From NCBI GenBank assembly GCA_037447655.1, contig JBBHKE010002842.1, forward strand, positions 62,001 to 126,000: DNA of 64,000 nt. Reading direction: 5' to 3'. This document shows positions 21,420 to 33,367 of the stretch, piece after piece. The notes beneath the pieces are model-generated. The model did no database searches. It saw nothing but the letters and a program-made list of their open reading frames with translations, and was not told the DNA's origin. The position numbers were made by a program, and so were the translations under genes. The stretch comes from Zygnema cylindricum (taxonomy: Eukaryota > Streptophyta > Zygnematophyceae > Zygnematales > Zygnemataceae). Each line of letters begins with the position of its first letter. Within the stretch, counting starts at the first letter, position 1.

Positions 21420-22853
21420 TTGTCTATTTGCATCTTGTACGGATTTTTTTTTGCATGGGTATGAAGGTTTCAAATTCATTCCATCGAAAGGTGAAAAATA
21501 TATGAACGCGCCACTGTTTCTTGCGTCTCTCTCGCGTTGCTCACTTTGATTCTCTTACACTCCTTCAAACTTCACTACAACACTTCGCGGCACAAGTGGA
21601 GGCAAGCGCAACGTTGAGGGCGATCGCACATGGACGAACCAAGTCACGTAGGGAAGAATCCAACAAACAAGACCAAAAAATAAATAAATACATTTTGTAG
21701 GGGCCTGACGAATTTGATGTCCGTTCATGGCGACCGAACATGAGAGGCAAACGCAAAAGCATTTTGTTTTGGAAGAGTGTACGTCTACCATGTCACGAAA
21801 TATATGCGACCATAGTTGGTCAAATCGTGCGATCTTTTCCTTTTTTCTGATTGAAACGTATTATTCGTGACTTTTGAAAAAATTGCAAAAAAACGCGATG
21901 TACTTTCTGTCCGGTAAACCGAACGAACAATTTACGGGAAGAGTACAGTATTTCAGTAAAATGTACGGTTTGTTACGGAAATGTACGGAATTTGAGGAAA
22001 ACATACGTCGCAGTTATTGGTACTTTCTGTCCAGTGAACTGAACGGAAATTTCACGGAACATGTACGTAATTTTATCGAAAATGTATGGACATTTTCGAA
22101 AGGAGACGTTTGAAATGTCAAACCATTTTCGCACAGTAAGTTTGAAAATTGTACGAACGTCTTCTTCATTTTTTTTTGAAAGAAGCCGCCATGGAATCTT
22201 GAAAAGATAGAGAGAGAAGGCGACCATGGATGTCTGTCAAAGTATCAGACTGACGGACTCTGTCAAAAATTGTGTTTATCGAGATTTGAACCCAAATCTA
22301 CGACAGTATGACGTAGACTACTAATATGGTGTCCTTAGCCAATCCATTAATAAATTTCAGTGCGTTTATGGAGTGTAAAACTTATTAAAACATTCATAAT
22401 GTTTTACCGCTCATTTAATGGGAAAAACTTGCAAACTGCGCTATATGTATAAGTTTTTTTTTTTTCATGTACGGAATAGTAAGGAAGGAAATTCATTAAC
22501 GATTTTTAACGATTTGTTCAAAAGGTTCAATGCGTTCGTTACGTATAATTCGCCGCGACTGGTACGTTCGCACTAATCGCCGTGAACAACTATGTATGCG
22601 ACGTACCAAAACGTTTCAAAAAGTACGATGTGTCTTGCGCTGTACCAAAAAGTTTCAAAATAGTGTGTCAAGACAGATTGTAGACGTTGACAGCCGTCAC
22701 GAGTATTGTCAACATGTACAATCGTCACGACGACACGACCTGAAGTAACCAATTTCGTTGTTACGCATTGGGTCTCTGGAAAACTGCGTACGGAAAATCC
22801 TCGCTCCTTTACAAAGGAAGTTCACTAAATGACAACTACATGGGGCCATGCCC
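21420..22853. mobile_element. decayed family F element with an insertion
   Basis: The right end TACATGGGGCCATGCCC matches the family F terminus. TACGGATTTTTTTTTGCA near 21437 and CAGATTGTAGACGTTGACA near 22674 match the order seen in 10994-11771. About 21800-22660 seems extra and holds GTAC-rich repeats also found, inverted, near 58700-58860. The left end is not identified, so the start is approximate. Confidence 0.4.
22262..22345 (-). other. tRNA-like sequence (A/B boxes)
   Basis: On the minus strand GGCTAAGGACACC (A-box-like) is followed about 40 bp later by GGGTTCAAATCTC (B box). It resembles the modules in the copia LTRs, but no LTR is recognisable here. It may be a SINE head or decayed tRNA. 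Confidence 0.35.
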
Positions 22854-22859
22854 TAACTT

Positions 22860-23600
22860 AGACCGACTATCACGCTGAGTTTCCGTGCAATATGGACAAC
22901 GGATATCCGGCCAGACTTCAGTTGACCGGCAGTATCCACCATGAATCCCACCAGACACGCCAATCGAACAGTACGCCAAACAGCACAACCCGACAGACTT
23001 CAGAAACGACCCGGACTTATCGGACAGTACAGAAAGTCACACTTCCCGACAAAATAACAAAAACCGGACTTGGCGGTACGACAAACCGAGCAGGAAGCCA
23101 AACTAAAAATCCGAAATATAAACTGGACTGAAAGCCGGACAGGAAACCGGCTAATAAGTGCTACAGTACGCTGCTGCGCAAGTCAGACTGCAAAATCTGT
23201 GCAACAGGTTGACAACAGCCAGCTGTATCCAATCAAAAACAGAAAACTCACGCTCAGATCTGAGAAAACCAAATCCGTCCAAAAGACCCAACAAAGAACT
23301 ACCCGAACAAGTCAAATTCAGGCAACAGCCACCATGACGTAACATAACAGAATAAAAAATCAAAGGCAAAAGTTAAAGATCAGCGGAGGGAGCTGACAAG
23401 CAGTTCAGACTAAACAAATCAAGGACGAAAAGTCGAGGAGAAACCGGGTAGGTCTCGTCTTAAAGCCGGTTGAATTTAAAGCACGACGGGAATACAAAAT
23501 GAGAGAGAGGGAGACTGGCAGCTAAAAACTACGGTGGCCCAAAAAAGCCGGGAAATAACAATATTACACGAAAGACTAAGAGAAACCACCAAACCTCTAC
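22860..23600. other. A/C-rich low-complexity stretch
   Basis: Strand-asymmetric sequence poor in T, with repeated short ACAGTAC, CCGACA and CCGGAC words. Two overlapping plus-strand frames here are Thr/Ser/Gln-rich and without motifs. Probably non-coding. Confidence 0.4.
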
Positions 23601-23719
23601 ATCAAAATTATTTTGCTCTAACATCGTGAACAATTTCGGCTTCACAAAACGATAACAATATGAACACTTTCTACTTCACAAAACGACTTGAGTCGTAGCA
23701 ACGCTACACATATGAACCC

Positions 23720-24378
23720 ACAACGCCCGTATTTATTAGAGTTTACAACATTAACCTTGTCGTTGCCTTATAGTGTAAATAAGTTATCAATGTAAAGAAA
23801 CAATTAATGTTATTAACTCTATTTTGGGTCCAAGGCTCTAACGCCAACAGGATATTACCAATACTTTATGCATCGAACACTAATTTGGATACGCATTCCT
23901 ATAGTGTAGCCGTTACAGCCTATGTAACATAGTCGACCTTTGAACAGGTGAGAATATTGTAACTTAGGTTGTAGGGTCAAAATTTAGGGATGCGGACATA
24001 AGTGTTATTAACAATAAAAGCGATTCGGGATGTACTTTTTTGGCCCAAAATCATTAACTAATATAGTGTTATTAATATCTAAATAAAATTAACAACAATA
24101 TAGGAGTTTTTCTTGAAGTGTTTGCAAAGTAATATAATGTTCATAAAAATAATTATTATGTATGACAAATATGTTTTCGTACAGGATGCACTTGACATCT
24201 CATTTTTACAATGCTAAGGGAGATTCATATGTAGATTAACTTGAAGCAAAATTTGTTAATCGTTTATTGGAAGTGATGTCGAATGGTTTGTTTTTATTTA
24301 GATATCAACACAAAATAACGAAAATAATACACTTAACGCTTACAAAAAATTTCCTTTCACGCTAATAACGGTGGGCGG
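23720..24378. mobile_element. possible TA-flanked TIR element (659 bp)
   Basis: Left CAACGCCCGTATTTATTAGAG and right CACGCTAATAACGGTGGGCGG (before TA) are imperfect inverted ends of the CACCG class. Family G blocks (AATTTGGATACGCATTCC, TAGTGTAGCCG) lie inside. Ends are diverged and the call is tentative. Confidence 0.35.
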
Positions 24379-24380
24379 TA

Positions 24381-25075
24381 TAGATGATCAATGTTAAAAT
24401 TTTGACTATTCCTATTCTAGAAACTTGGCAACATGCGGCCAATAACCCATGCCCCACGTTACAAAATTAAAAACTTACAATAAAAGGCCCTCAACGCGCT
24501 GCATGTGTATGCATAAAACAACAAGTTTCATGAATTTACAACTCTTTACTGCCGTTAGTCCAATCGTGTGTCGTCGTTCAAATGCGTTGCATGGCTCATT
24601 AATTTATGCATTGTTCAGTTGCAACAATTTGTTCGCATGCGTGTCGATAGTTGCACGTTATAAAGTAAACCTCGTCGTTAAAGGAATCTTCCCTAAGCAT
24701 TTTTTTTTATTTTTTTAACCCCTTTGTACCTCGATAGCTTTTTCCATCGCACTTCTTGAAAAAGAGTTCCTCGTCAAAATTAATTGTAAACTTATAAAGT
24801 AGAAAAACACACGACAAACACCATTTAATATAACAATTGTCAATGCAAGTGCGTATACATGTATATAAAGGTGTGTGATACGATGCAGTATTACGTTTGC
24901 AAAATCGCAAAAGGATCGATTGTATTGGTGTGGTTTAAGAGTCCTCTAAATTGTTATAGTATGGATAATTATAAAGAGGGGACCTAATTGTGGTGATAGG
25001 AGATTGGTACAGAATGTAAATGAGATCCACTTAACATGATTATAAGGTAATACTTATGAAGTAGGAAGAGTAAGT
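24381..25075. other. no recognisable gene
   Basis: AT-rich with a T-run near 24701-24716. No supported ORF or repeat pair. Confidence 0.35.
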
Positions 25076-25712
25076 TTACGAAAGTAACTTATTTTTTTCA
25101 TGGACAAGAGGGGCTTCATTAAGAATAACGTCACGCGTGGTGATGATTTGATGAGATGTGGGACACCAAATTTGAAGGCATATAAATTTTGGAGCATAGC
25201 CCACAAAGATGCCTATCAGAGCGCGAGCTCTCGATTCCCCGTCATACGCAACGATAGATTTGTAATAAGCTTCACTTAAAAAAACGCGAAGATGAGAAGC
25301 GTCTAACTTGGTTCCATGCCATACCATTGAAGGGGTTATGTTAAGACGAGCAAATGTCAGAGACATAGTGTGCACATGAGAGGAACCTGGTAATGCCTCA
25401 GCCTAAAAGTGGAAAGGTAAAGATGAAAAGTGAATAATGCATTGAGTCATGTTAAGAAGCGTGCGGTTATGGAGGAAAATAGTTTGATGGATGATGACAT
25501 ATAATGGTAAAATTTTCATAGAAGGCATTGGACATAAATTCTCCACCCCCATATCGGTGAATAACGTTTAAATATGCACAAAAAGCAAGAGGCTTTCAAC
25601 AAAATATTTAAAATGAAAACGATTGAAAACTTAAAACTTATGCTGAAAGAAGTAAATGTGAGTAAATAGTGAGTGGTCATCAATGAAAGTAAAAGAATAC
25701 ATCACTACTACG
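25076..25712 (-). pseudogene. copia-type integrase relic
   Basis: Fragment of a Ty1/copia integrase from a lineage different from the intact element. Reading leftward on the minus strand there are remnants of the core (VMYSFTFIDDHSLF, then a TDMG-like block) and of the C-terminal part (NRTLLNMTQ, MVWHGTKLDASHLRVF, GIFVGYAP, TTRDVILNEAP). At least two frame changes and stops interrupt it, and only the last 99 codons are open. Upstream it is cut by hAT-like elements at about 25700. No LTRs were found. Confidence 0.75.
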
Positions 25713-25844
25713 GGGGATATATCGGTTGTTGGTGGTTATCGGTGCCGCTTTATTGGCGTTTTTCAGCGATAGTTACCGATATTAATATGCATGATTTTAT
25801 CGGTTCCTTATCGCCGATAAGAAACTCACCAATACACAACACTA
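25694..25844. mobile_element. hAT-like family D fragment
   Basis: Right end CAATACACAACACTA matches the family D terminus. The left side (ATATCGGTTGTTGG) is degenerate. Rich in ATCGG/CCGAT words. It abuts the next copy with only a few bases between. Confidence 0.5.
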
Positions 25845-25849
25845 AATTC

Positions 25850-26200
25850 TAGTGTTGTGTTAGGGTTTTGCCGATAATCGATATATTGGCGCGATATATC
25901 AAAACTGGTGTTATCGCCGATAAAAAACCCATAATTGTACGGTTTGTACCTTAGTACGGTTTATCCCATCGTATTGAACTGCCGTTATTCTGTTATGCAG
26001 ATTAAGGAACAGATTTTTACACGTGGCATGCCACGCTATATGTAGTGCAAAATATAATACAGTATAATATAAAGTACTATTATATAGCGTGCTATACTTT
26101 TTACACTCGGAGCGATATATCGGGGCCCCTGACCGTTCGATAACCGATAACTATCGGTATCTGTGTTATCCCGATAAATTATTGCCGATACACAACACTA
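25850..26200. mobile_element. hAT-like non-autonomous element, family D (351 bp)
   Basis: Ends TAGTGTTGTGTTAGGG and TTGCCGATACACAACACTA. Flanks CTAAATTC and TTAAATTA agree at 6 of 8 positions, consistent with an aged 8-bp TSD. The interior holds CCGATAACTATCGG words shared with 58100-58939. Confidence 0.7.
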
Positions 26201-26208
26201 TTAAATTA

Positions 26209-26942
26209 ACTTCAATTTGTCAAATCATGGGGTGCGGTGCTCCGTAATCGATAAGCCAATGATATTACCTGTAGAATTACAGGCGTACCACGAGTCCACG
26301 GGTGGAAGTGGTGCCGGAATGTTTTGGAGAGGCGTTTCGGTGACGTAGATACGACAGAGGTATTGTACGACATAATTATTTGATTCGTATTAGGGGCCCG
26401 ATGGTACCGGCGGAGGATAGTAACAGCTAGTGGCCGGGTACCAAGGAGAGAAGGATCGTTGGGTTTCGGTTTTGGTGGGTTAGATTGTCACGTAACCCGG
26501 TTGTACGTTCCTCTCTGTCGTTTTCGGGCCAATGGTGGGCACTCGTCGACAGCGTGGTCACGTTCTTTGCAACATTTTCGAAAAAAAGTACAAATCCTGC
26601 AAGAGGCAAAGATCGGCAACAAGAGTGGTTGCCATCGGCTGACACGTCAGGTGACCGTCGTTTTTTTCCATGCATTAACCGATTAGGTAGATCTGACACG
26701 GTACAGTAACGTCCGCTGGATTGTTATTCACTGTTCAAATGAAAATCGCCGAAGGAATTAGGAAATCCGCCCAAGATTGCACTTATCAAATCTTCGTGAC
26801 CGAGTCTAAAATTGATACATTGCAAATGACCCGCAATACAATGGATCTTTTGGATAAAGGCCTACATGCTATCGGTTTTATATTCCCGTATGAGAGTGAG
26901 CTGTCTTTGAAGGGCAAACCAATTTGGCCAGGTGTTACTGCA
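26209..26942. other. no recognisable gene
   Basis: Slightly more GC-rich than its surroundings (26280-26700). Open frames on both strands overlap each other and have no motif, so no gene is called. Confidence 0.35.
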
Positions 26943-27170
26943 CACCGTATATCGCTATTAGTGTTAATAATTTTTTCTCCACTTAAAACAATAAAACATC
27001 TTTTTTCCCTACACACTTGTCCAATTTTCACACGGAGACTGCCAATCGGAAGGTGAGAAAAATGAGTTTCAATCGCAACCGTCAGATCCATAATCTGACA
27101 AGTGTGTACGGAGAAAATATGTTCTAAGTAGCAAAAAAAACCATCAACACTATTAACGATCTACGGTGTA
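26943..27170. mobile_element. TIR element family C (228 bp)
   Basis: Ends CACCGTATATCGCTATTAG and TTAACGATCTACGGTG, with TA on the right. ACACACTTGT near 27012 and ACAAGTGTGT near 27098 form an inner inverted pair. Same family as 12314-12512. Confidence 0.6.
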
Positions 27171-27249
27171 GCTTCCTAGGCGCTACACTATGAGTTGGAT
27201 TGTAATTTACGATTGTGAAAATGTTTTCCTTAGAAATTTTATCACTATG

Positions 27250-27720
27250 TTTGACAAATCGAAGGGGGAGACTCATAACCTATTGATTGAGAGGCCATGA
27301 AAGGCCGAAAAAAGGAAAAAAACAAAAGATAACAAAGTGGTCAAGAAAGTGAAAGACCAAAGAGTAGCAAAGTACAAAGTAAAAGGTGACAAAACAAATA
27401 AGTCAAAAGGAGAGGTTTGTCGTTTTGTCTTTGCTATTCATAATTTTCACAAAGAAGACTAAAAGAAAACAAAAAGACTAAAAGAAGACAAAAAAGAAAA
27501 AAAAGAAAAATAGAGGAAAAAAAGAGACAAAAAGGAAGACTACAAGGAAGACTAAAAGAGGAACTAAAAGGAAGACAAAGAGACAAACCGTCGTTTTGTC
27601 TTTTAGGAAGACTAAAAGGTTTTGTAAAGAAAAATAGAGAACCGGAAAGTTGTAAGGACATTGCGAGGTAGAACTTGTCCAATGTGTGACCAGTGTAGAT
27701 AGACCTAGCCACGGTAGACT
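27250..27720. repeat. A/G-rich degenerate repeat
   Basis: Repeated GGAAGACTAAAAG and AAAAGAGACAAAAAGG words, with GTCGTTTTGTCTTT present at 27420 and 27591. Low complexity; the long minus-strand Ser/Leu/Phe frame is a by-product. Confidence 0.6.
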
Positions 27721-28042
27721 GGACTGGACAAGTAACGGAGTGGACTTGTAATGTATTTAGGACTTAAAATGATGTGAAACTAGACATTAGCTTTCATATG
27801 GTTTCAATACAACGAAGCTAAGAAGTAGTTACTAATAGTAGAGTACAAAGGAAGTGAAACTCGGATTTGTGAGTAGTGAGGTTTAGGTGATTTTATGTAA
27901 AAAATTATCCTCTCTTCAATTTCCATACAACATTTGTGGATCCATTCACCAGATTTAGTATAATTTTCAAATCAATCTTACCAGCTGAATTACAACTGAT
28001 CTGCTTCAAATCAAGAGGAGACTCTCAAATACTCAATAAAAA

Positions 28043-29735
28043 ATGGTCTTTATGGCTCCACAGCAGCTTTATTTCAGCTTTCTTTTCACATTCTTTTTGC
28101 TATGTATCAATTCTGATGCAGCTTTTATCCCCTCAAGTCTCCTTGAGCCAAAGGAGGGTGCTTATTTTGGAGTCGTACCTCCTGCTGAATCATTGCCAGA
28201 CTTTATTACCTGGGAGGCACAACGGTTTGGAGTTGCACCAGCTTTATTTTCTCGCTTTGTTAACTTTCCACTAGAACAGCAAGATACTTACAATCTGCAT
28301 GAGTTTTTTAAGCTGGTATCTTTCTTTCTGCATAACTTTCTCGTAAAAATTCGAATCATTTGCACGTTTATTGCTCTGAATCATGTATGATGAAACATGA
28401 CATCATCTCTCGATTGTCTTTGTTGGATTGGCACGTGAATGCCGGTTCAATACGGAGTACAATATGGTATATCCATACTCATAGCCGCGTGTTATAAATA
28501 TGTACGGACCCGCCGAGTTCTAGGTTGAGCTGGTGGCATATTGAGCTGGTGGCATAGTGGTTAGAGCGTTGAGGTCTTATACTTTAGGTCTCTGGTTCGA
28601 GCCCTGGCCGGGCTCAAGTATCAATCCCGGTTTTCTAGGAAATCTAGCAGCCTTGTGTAAGTAATTAGTCAAGAGCTTCATTGTATCATAAATTCAATGC
28701 ATCATAAATATCGTGAACCACAATTTAATGGGAAGCACTCAACAGTTATGAGTGTGATCTCCGATTCAGAAATATGAATTGATGACGCACCAGTGCGACA
28801 AATCGATATGATTTTGCAACTTGCATCATTTTAAGCTTAGAAATGCTAGTTCTATTTCAATTTAGGATTTTTTGCAGGATTTCATTATCTTATAATGTAC
28901 ATAATTGTGAAGTTTTTGGTCTTTACTTTTGTGTAGGTTGTGGCTGCAAAGGCTCTTGCAATGGTGACCCTGGAGCCATGGGGTGGCCTAGCTTCTGTGT
29001 CAGTTTGGTCTATAAACAATTTGGTTCTCATACTGAAGGAATATGAAGTAAGTACAAAGAGGAAAATTCCACCACTTTTATAGGAGGAATGGATTAGTTT
29101 AATGTAAATTTTTGTGCAACGAATTTTTTACGTGGATTAAAGTGGCCCAGAATCTTGCTAGTTTTAGTGTATTCCTGAAGTTTACTAAATTGTACAAAAA
29201 CAGATTGGTTTTGTATGATTTACAAGAGCTCCATGTTTTCATGTACAAACTGACACTATGATCGTAAAGATAATCAATCGCAAGATCATGACCCAAACAA
29301 GAACCTGCTAAGTCAATTTCAAATTAAGATGCATTATGACAAAGACCTACTAGTATCATCTTTTATGTGCTTTTTCAAGATATGCAAAAAAGAAAGGTCT
29401 TGTTAGAGGTCACACAGTGTTTTGGCATTGACTAAGTAACTACTTATTTATTTAATTTTCTCAGGCTAAAGGACTACGTTGCATCATTCGATTTGGTCAT
29501 GAGATGAATGGGGGCTGGTATCCATGGGGTCAACAACCAAGACAATATGGGAAGACTTTCCGACTTATGTCCAGTTTCGTAAAAGCAAATACTTCAAAAG
29601 TGGCCATGGCTTGGGCTCCTAATGAAGGTGGAGGATATCCTTTTCCGTATCAAAGGTAAGCTCATAAATTCCCGGCCGTCTTATTTTGTCTTTTAATGAG
29701 CGATCTCTTCTATGCTTTTATAAGTCGACCCCGAG

Positions 29736-29789
<54 letters not shown>

Positions 29790-31773
29790 AAAGCCTCCAT
29801 GACTTGTTGCTAAACATCCTCACAAATTTCTGTATAGCTTACTTTTAAAGTACTTCAATCCTTTTTAGTACTATTGTTATCAATTTGCTTTTTCAGCATG
29901 TTATGCTATGAGACATTTGGTTCATATCAGCAAATAATTCACTGATGTTCTTATGGTATATTTTTTGACAAATACAGAGGTGTAAATGCCAAAACTGATC
30001 CTTAAATGTTAAAACTAATCCTGAGATGCCAATTTCTAACCGCGCAGATACAACGCACAACCAGGGACACTGGATTTCAAGGTTCTTGATACAAATAAAG
30101 ATGGAAAGTTAAGTATGAAAGATGATATGTATACTCCCTATTATCCAGGGAATTCTTTTGTGGATTGGGTCGGACTCACAGTTTTCAACTTTGGTGATAT
30201 GGTGCTCAAAAAAAGCAGGAAGGCAGATCCTTTCTTTGTATTCAACAAGGTGGGCTTATTTTTTTTCCCATACATGCAAAGGAAACATGCATTTTTTATT
30301 TTATTTTTTTTTGCATTTTGATTCACCAACTTTTGGCAAAGAAATCTTTTATGAAAATAGAAAAAAAATTATACTAGTTCCATGAAGCCTTCAATCTGCA
30401 TCTTTGTGACATGAAGTTACGCCTTCGTGACATTATGGGAGTGGCAAAATTTTCATGTATAAGAATGTTTGAATGAATGGAATGTCAGAATGGCAATATT
30501 AAATCTCATCACACTGAAAATTCAGCATCACTTTCTAAAGTACCCAAAATTATATGTGATAGTCCACTATAGCACTTATCAAAGATACTGAATTGCAATG
30601 TAGTAAATTACTAATCTCTACAAATTTATCCTTAGCACTTCCGATGATTTTAATTTTAAGATAGGGGAATTGCTCTTTCTAATAAAATGCAAAAAAATTA
30701 GAAGTTATGTCAGCACCGTGTCATAAAAAACACAGCATTTAAAGTAGTTACGAAAAGACAATATTCAGTCACATTGTTTGTGATCATTTTGGTCAAAACC
30801 AGATGCCAGTCTCAGATTCTAAACGAGGCTGGTCAAAAAGGCAGGGGATTCGTCTCAGAGTTCTACTTCCTGAGAGTTTTTTGAGTGTTATTTATGATTC
30901 TATGCCTCTTTCAAAAAATCTGATTCATGAATTGGATATACACATTAGCTATTCATAGCTGAAAGATAATTTTCAGAATTCCGCAAAAAAATAATCTGGT
31001 TTTTTTGTTCGTTGTCGAGCCTTTGTACAGATTACAGGAAACTATAATGGATATGAGGATCAAACTGATGTCCCCAATTTTTACGATATGTTTTGTGGTC
31101 CTAATAGTAAAAACAAAAAGGCCATGATGATTGGAGAGACTTCTGCTGCTTATTATGAGCACACAGCATCGCCAGAATTGTCAAATCTAGAAGTCAAACA
31201 GTCCTGGTTTTCTCAGATGTTTAGTACCAAAGGTAAGATGTTTTAAACCCTAAAAAACCCTAAAAAACAAAGAAGGGAAGGCTTTGAATTCCAGAACTTG
31301 TTTTGTCTTGTGAAATCATTAGCTATCCATTTTTTTGAATTTTTTTCCGGTATTCTAGTAAATCAAATTTGCTTACATTTAGATAAATAGATATTTTCTG
31401 ATTCTGATTCTGTTCTGCCTTGTCTTATTGAAGGTTAAGGTAGACAGTCAATTATTGCACAATATATAATGTTGTTGATTGAACAAAATCATTTATCGAC
31501 ACGCATTTTATTGAATTTTATTTCGTTTGTTTCTTTGGACTTGCAGATACAAACACTGCAGTTAATCTGCCAAAAGCATTTCCTCGACTTAAACTTGTCG
31601 TCTGGTTTGACGTCAGAAAAGTGGAAGGAGTTGCTGACTATAATTATATTGATTGGACCATTTCTTTGAATAAAGAAATTCGAGAAGCTTTCACGAAATT
31701 CCTCAACATGGCACGTGTCAACAACAAAAAGTACTGGTTGAGTCTTCCAGACGTTCGAAACATGTTCAAATAA
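28043..31773 (+). CDS. secreted glycoside hydrolase family 26 protein, six exons
   Basis: Predicted GH26 (beta-mannanase/lichenase clan A) enzyme acting on beta-linked polysaccharide outside the cell. Exons are 28043-28315, 28937-29047, 29465-29655, 30048-30249, 31031-31232 and 31547-31773; all introns are GT-AG and the phases close to 401 residues. Residues 1-26 form a hydrophobic signal peptide. Family signatures: TLEPWGG (about 108), RFGHEMNGGWYPWG with the acid/base Glu near 141, AWAPNEGGGYPF, PYYPG...VDWVGL, and MMIGET with the presumed nucleophile Glu near 295. An EF-hand-like loop DTNKDGKLSMKDD at 206-218 is seen in some GH26 proteins and suggests calcium binding. The alternative start at Met4 changes little. 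Substrate cannot be told from sequence. Confidence 0.93.
28543..28615 (+). other. tRNA-derived sequence in GH26 intron 1
   Basis: A 73-nt stretch with D-arm TGGCATAGTGGTTAGAGC (A box) and GGTTCGAGCC (B box). Acceptor-like ends GAGCTGG and CCGGGCTC pair at 6 of 7 positions. The anticodon stem is poor, so a tRNA pseudogene or SINE head is likelier than a working tRNA. The first 16 bases (TTGAGCTGGTGGCATA) are duplicated just upstream. Confidence 0.55.
29738..29787. repeat. (TA)n microsatellite, GH26 intron 3
   Basis: About 24 TA units in a row within the intron between exons 3 and 4. Confidence 0.9.
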
Positions 31774-32649
31774 CAAGTATGTGGATTTAGTGGATAGGGT
31801 TGTTATTTAAGCCACGCGTCGAAAGGGGAGTAACGAAAAATGCAACGAATGTAAATTATGGAAGAAGACATTGATTAAAAGCGATAATTGTAGTTGTGGC
31901 TTCAAGGGTGCAAATGGTATTTAATATCGACTTTTAGTTTTATTTCTGTGGGATATTTTATGATTTGTTAGACCAAGACAAATGTGGATGAAGATTTTTT
32001 AAACATTTTTCTTTTTTGAAGCATGAAAGAGAGTGCTATGGAATGTGGCAATATAGTGTTTGATAAAAAGTAATTTCTTTTTTGTTTAATAATACTTATA
32101 GTGCGTAGTTGAAAGTACTTGAAAACCACGAGTTGTAAGACAATCAAGTTATGATTTTGATTTTTCTTAGGTTTGAACATCCCCCTAATAGCTTCATGAA
32201 AATTGTTTGTTGTAATTCTAGGTTGGTTTCTCTATTATAAAATATTATTTTACTTGTAGATTGAAAAAAATACCGTTTCAAAGATCTTTACGACTTTGGG
32301 AATTTTCTTTTTGTTATAAAATATGAGTCAAGTCTCATCGATGAAAAGTATACTTGAAACATTAAGAAGTTAAACACACATAAACACCACTATTAATAAC
32401 TGGTGAGAACTCTGTTGTTAATTTATTGTACTATTTTTACTTCGTCTTATTTGACTACATGCTCTCGTTATCTTTAATGTGTTTAAAATACCTGCCATGT
32501 CCATCGTTATTAGCATTAAGGATTCATTACTGTAGTGTTAATCCGAAATTGGAATATACAATACTAATTTAATGGAAAGAGACGTGACCTTTGCCTTATA
32601 ATAGTGTTGCTAACACTATTTTATGTTTACGCCCAAAAAATGTACAGTA
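31774..32649. other. 3' flank of GH26, no gene
   Basis: AT-rich; the first few hundred bases are presumably the 3' UTR. No ORF with motifs and no strong repeat. Confidence 0.45.
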
Positions 32650-33141
32650 CACCGCCAATCGCTATTAGAGTAAATAACGCTAATTCGGTGTCCCCCTTTT
32701 TTTTCCGAAATACAATCAATAATTATATTTTTTCCTTTACGCCTTTTAGGGTTCTTTTTTTAATTAGCATTAATAATGGAAGTACACCGCGATGTTTATA
32801 GTGTGCTGTACGGACAGGGTTTGTCCGTACCAAAATGTACTTTTTTAAATAAAAATGTACAAAAAGCCATTCAATGTAATTGTGCACGCATGTGAATGTG
32901 CACTGAGAAAAAGAGACGCAAGCTCAAATATTCACATTTTGGCGTACGAATTGTCAGATTTTGTACGGATACATATATTGATGTAGACATCAATACGGCG
33001 GGCATTTATTATTCGAAAAAACCCAAATTAGAGTTAGTGATTAATTAGTGTGTATGTTTTTTTTTTTTTTCCAATTAGCGTTAATAACACTATTATTTTT
33101 TTACACTATCTATTCCTTTACTCTAATAGCGATTCACGGTG
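32650..33141. mobile_element. TA-flanked TIR element, family A type (492 bp)
   Basis: Ends CACCGCCAATCGCTATTAGAG and CTCTAATAGCGATTCACGGTG with TA on both sides. The interior (TTGTCAGATTTTGTACGGA, ATTAGTGTGTATG) parallels the split copy at 12515-19254. Confidence 0.75.
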
Positions 33142-33160
33142 TACTGTAGCGACCGAGTCA

Positions 33161-33367
33161 CACCGTCCATCGTTACTAGAGTTAATAACACTAGTTCGGT
33201 CGCGACTTTTTCCGGCCAAAAATCAAAATATACTGTTAATAACACTTTTTAAGGGCGTGGACTACAAGCTGCCATGTCTCCTTGCACTAAATTAGTATTA
33301 TCAATCATAATTTTGCATTAAGTCATTAACACTATTAAATCCTTAATGCTATTAACGATGGGGGTTG
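33161..33367. mobile_element. TIR element family B (207 bp)
   Basis: Left CACCGTCCATCGTTACTAGAG, right CTATTAACGATGGGGGTTG before TA. The core TTTTTAAGGGCGTGGACTAC then GCTGCCATGTCTCCTTGCAC matches the other family B copies. Confidence 0.65.

Noticed and set aside
22892-23342. Thr/Ser/Gln-rich frames
   Set aside because: Two overlapping frames are equally open, which reflects the T-poor composition rather than coding.
26427-26709. Overlapping 75-90 codon frames on both strands
   Set aside because: Three frames are open at once, with no recognisable protein; probably GC-related chance.
28543-28615. Functional tRNA gene
   Set aside because: A and B boxes are good and the length is 73 nt, but the anticodon stem does not pair and it lies in an intron with a duplicated 5' end; kept as tRNA-derived only.
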